13,434 nt of DNA, taken from positions 1 through 13,434 of the forward strand of contig CAKSWL010000034.1 of the NCBI GenBank assembly GCA_934511335.1, in the 5' to 3' direction. The stretch is from an uncultured Cloacibacillus sp. (lineage in GTDB: Bacteria > Synergistota > Synergistia > Synergistales > Synergistaceae). The first letter of the stretch is position 1. The number at the start of each line of letters is the position of its first letter. Both the position numbers and the translations under genes were made by a program. The notes beneath the pieces were generated by a model. It was not told the DNA's origin, ran no database searches, and saw nothing but the letters and a program-made list of their open reading frames with translations. Positions 12,526 through 13,434 of the stretch are shown one piece after another.

Positions 12526-13434
12526 ATGTCAAATTTATCGATAGGTCTTATCATCGGCGCAGCCCTCGCTTCCGGTTTTAATTCTGCGATTGGTTCCGCT
12601 ACATCAAAGATATCACAACTTGATAAAAAAGGCCAGAACTTAAAAAATCGGGGAAACTATAGGAAAACAATTTCAGGAACTTCGGGTGGAAACGCTCCGT
12701 GTCAGAAAAGAGTTCGAAGCTTCTAGGTACAAAAGCAAAGAACTTGGCACAAAACTGAAAGAGCTGCAACACTCTACGCAAACCGCCAGAGCAGAAGCCC
12801 AGAAGTATGGCTTCAATATAAAAAAGGTAGGCGAAGAAACACGGCTCCTGGGCATACTCTGCCAGAGAACGGAGGCACAAATCGGTCGGATGCAGGCGCG
12901 CATGTCGCGCGCGCAAGCTAGAGGCGCTATGAAGAGCGAATTGCTCGGCGTCACCGGCATGACTTATGGGATAGGGCGAGCTATACAACCGGCGATTGAG
13001 TTCGAAGAGGCTTTTGCCGATGTTCGTAAGGTCGTGGATGACACAGACGAAGAATTAGACGGCCTAAAAAAGGATATTCTCAATCTATCGACCGTTATCC
13101 CAATGGCTGGAGTCGACCTTACTAGGATCACAGCTGCCGCGGGACAGACTGGAATAAAAGGGCGAGCCGCGTTGCTTGATTTTACGACTACTGCCGCAAA
13201 AATGGGCGTCGCGTTCGATATTACAGCAGACGAAGCGGGAAGGGCAATGGCAGAAATCAAAAACGGCTGTAAAATAAGCCAGTCTGAAGTTACGTCATTA
13301 GGAGATGCAATAAACCACCTTTCAAATAACACTGCCGCCGATGCCCCTAAACTAGTCGAGTACATGCGCCGTGTCGGCAGTATAGGCAAACTGGCGGGGA
13401 TATCAAGCGAGAACATCGCAGCTTTGGGCACCGC
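12526..13434 (+). CDS. T: Tape measure protein T, frameshifted and truncated by window end
   Basis: This protein sets tail length and is gated by E/E'. The first frame begins MSNLSIGLIIGAALASGFNS, a common tape measure start, with SD GGAGGG at 12510-12515, and reads to about residue 40 (GQNLK). The remaining homology lies in the +1 frame from about 12644 to the window end, with no stop. That part reads FQELRVETLRVRKEFEASRY, then a helical region, then the tape measure core (FEEAFADVRKVVDDTDEELD, ITAAAGQTGIKGRAALLDF, EAGRAMAEIK, LVEYMRRVGSIG). Frame one would stop at TAG 12724-12726, making a 66-residue stub. The switch must lie between 12643 and 12724, most simply at the A6 run 12642-12647. 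With one A fewer the reading is NLKIGETIGKQFQE, a natural tape measure sequence. Confidence 0.85.
12642..12647 (+). other. A6 run at the tape measure frame switch
   Basis: Six adenines in TTAAAAAATCGG mark the likely site where the tape measure frame is lost. The downstream frame has a TAA at 12641-12643, so the crossing cannot be earlier. Homopolymers of this kind are common places for indels in sequence data or in polymerase slippage. Confidence 0.6.

Noticed and set aside
12504..12532. Minus-strand promoter upstream of the hydrophobic ORF
   Set aside because: TTGACA at 12532-12527 is a perfect -35, but no acceptable -10 follows at 16-18 bases (GCTTGC).
1..13434. Integrase, attachment sites, tRNA, CRISPR array or insertion sequence
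   Set aside because: None visible; all substantial plus-strand sequence is accounted for by late phage genes.

Overview
This window is a tightly packed, almost entirely plus-strand block of late genes from a contractile-tailed phage or prophage. The order follows the coliphage P2 late region: head completion, lysis genes, tail completion, V, W, J, I, fibre and chaperone, FI, FII, E/E', then T. The predicted proteins diverge from P2, and several features (PAAR tip protein, SLT-type lysin, Mu-like J size) also occur in Mu-like phages. A Gram-negative-type envelope is suggested by spanin-like genes. Heavy use of ATA, AGG and AGA codons at moderately high GC would fit Synergistota or a similar gut or anaerobic bacterium. 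That host assignment is an inference with low certainty.

Layout. 1-673: the last codons of an upstream gene, a small winged-helix-like protein and a probable head-completion/connector protein. 689-2985: a lytic transglycosylase with a SAP/HeH-like C-terminus, an XhlA-like small membrane protein, a probable tail-completion protein, and a nested two-frame pair resembling Rz/Rz1 spanins. 2988-6285: spike protein gpV, a separate PAAR-like tip, a holin-like two-TM protein, and baseplate proteins gpW, gpJ and gpI. 6296-10163: host-recognition module with a small tail-fibre-associated protein, a collar-domain fibre with HxH motifs, a large fibre with GLUG-like and Ig-like domains, and a DUF4376-type fibre-assembly chaperone. 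10169-12288: sheath FI, tube FII and tail assembly chaperone E with its -1 frameshift extension E'. 12285-12503: a small hydrophobic ORF on the minus strand. 12526-13434: the start of the tape measure gene, interrupted by an apparent frameshift and cut by the window end.

The genes form one convoy with gaps of a few bases or short overlaps and strong Shine-Dalgarno sites, consistent with a late polycistronic mRNA. Sheath, tube, tape measure, E/E' and the spike/baseplate proteins build the contractile tail. The fibre module determines adsorption. The lysin, holin-like and spanin-like products would open the envelope. No integrase, repressor, attachment site, tRNA, rRNA, CRISPR array or insertion sequence is seen.

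The points most worth a second look are: the A AAT TTT slippery heptamer and E' frame, a +1 disruption of the tape measure at an A6 run, the fully nested spanin-like genes, the minus-strand membrane ORF between E' and T, and the GLUG/Ig-like fibre in a locally AT-richer stretch.
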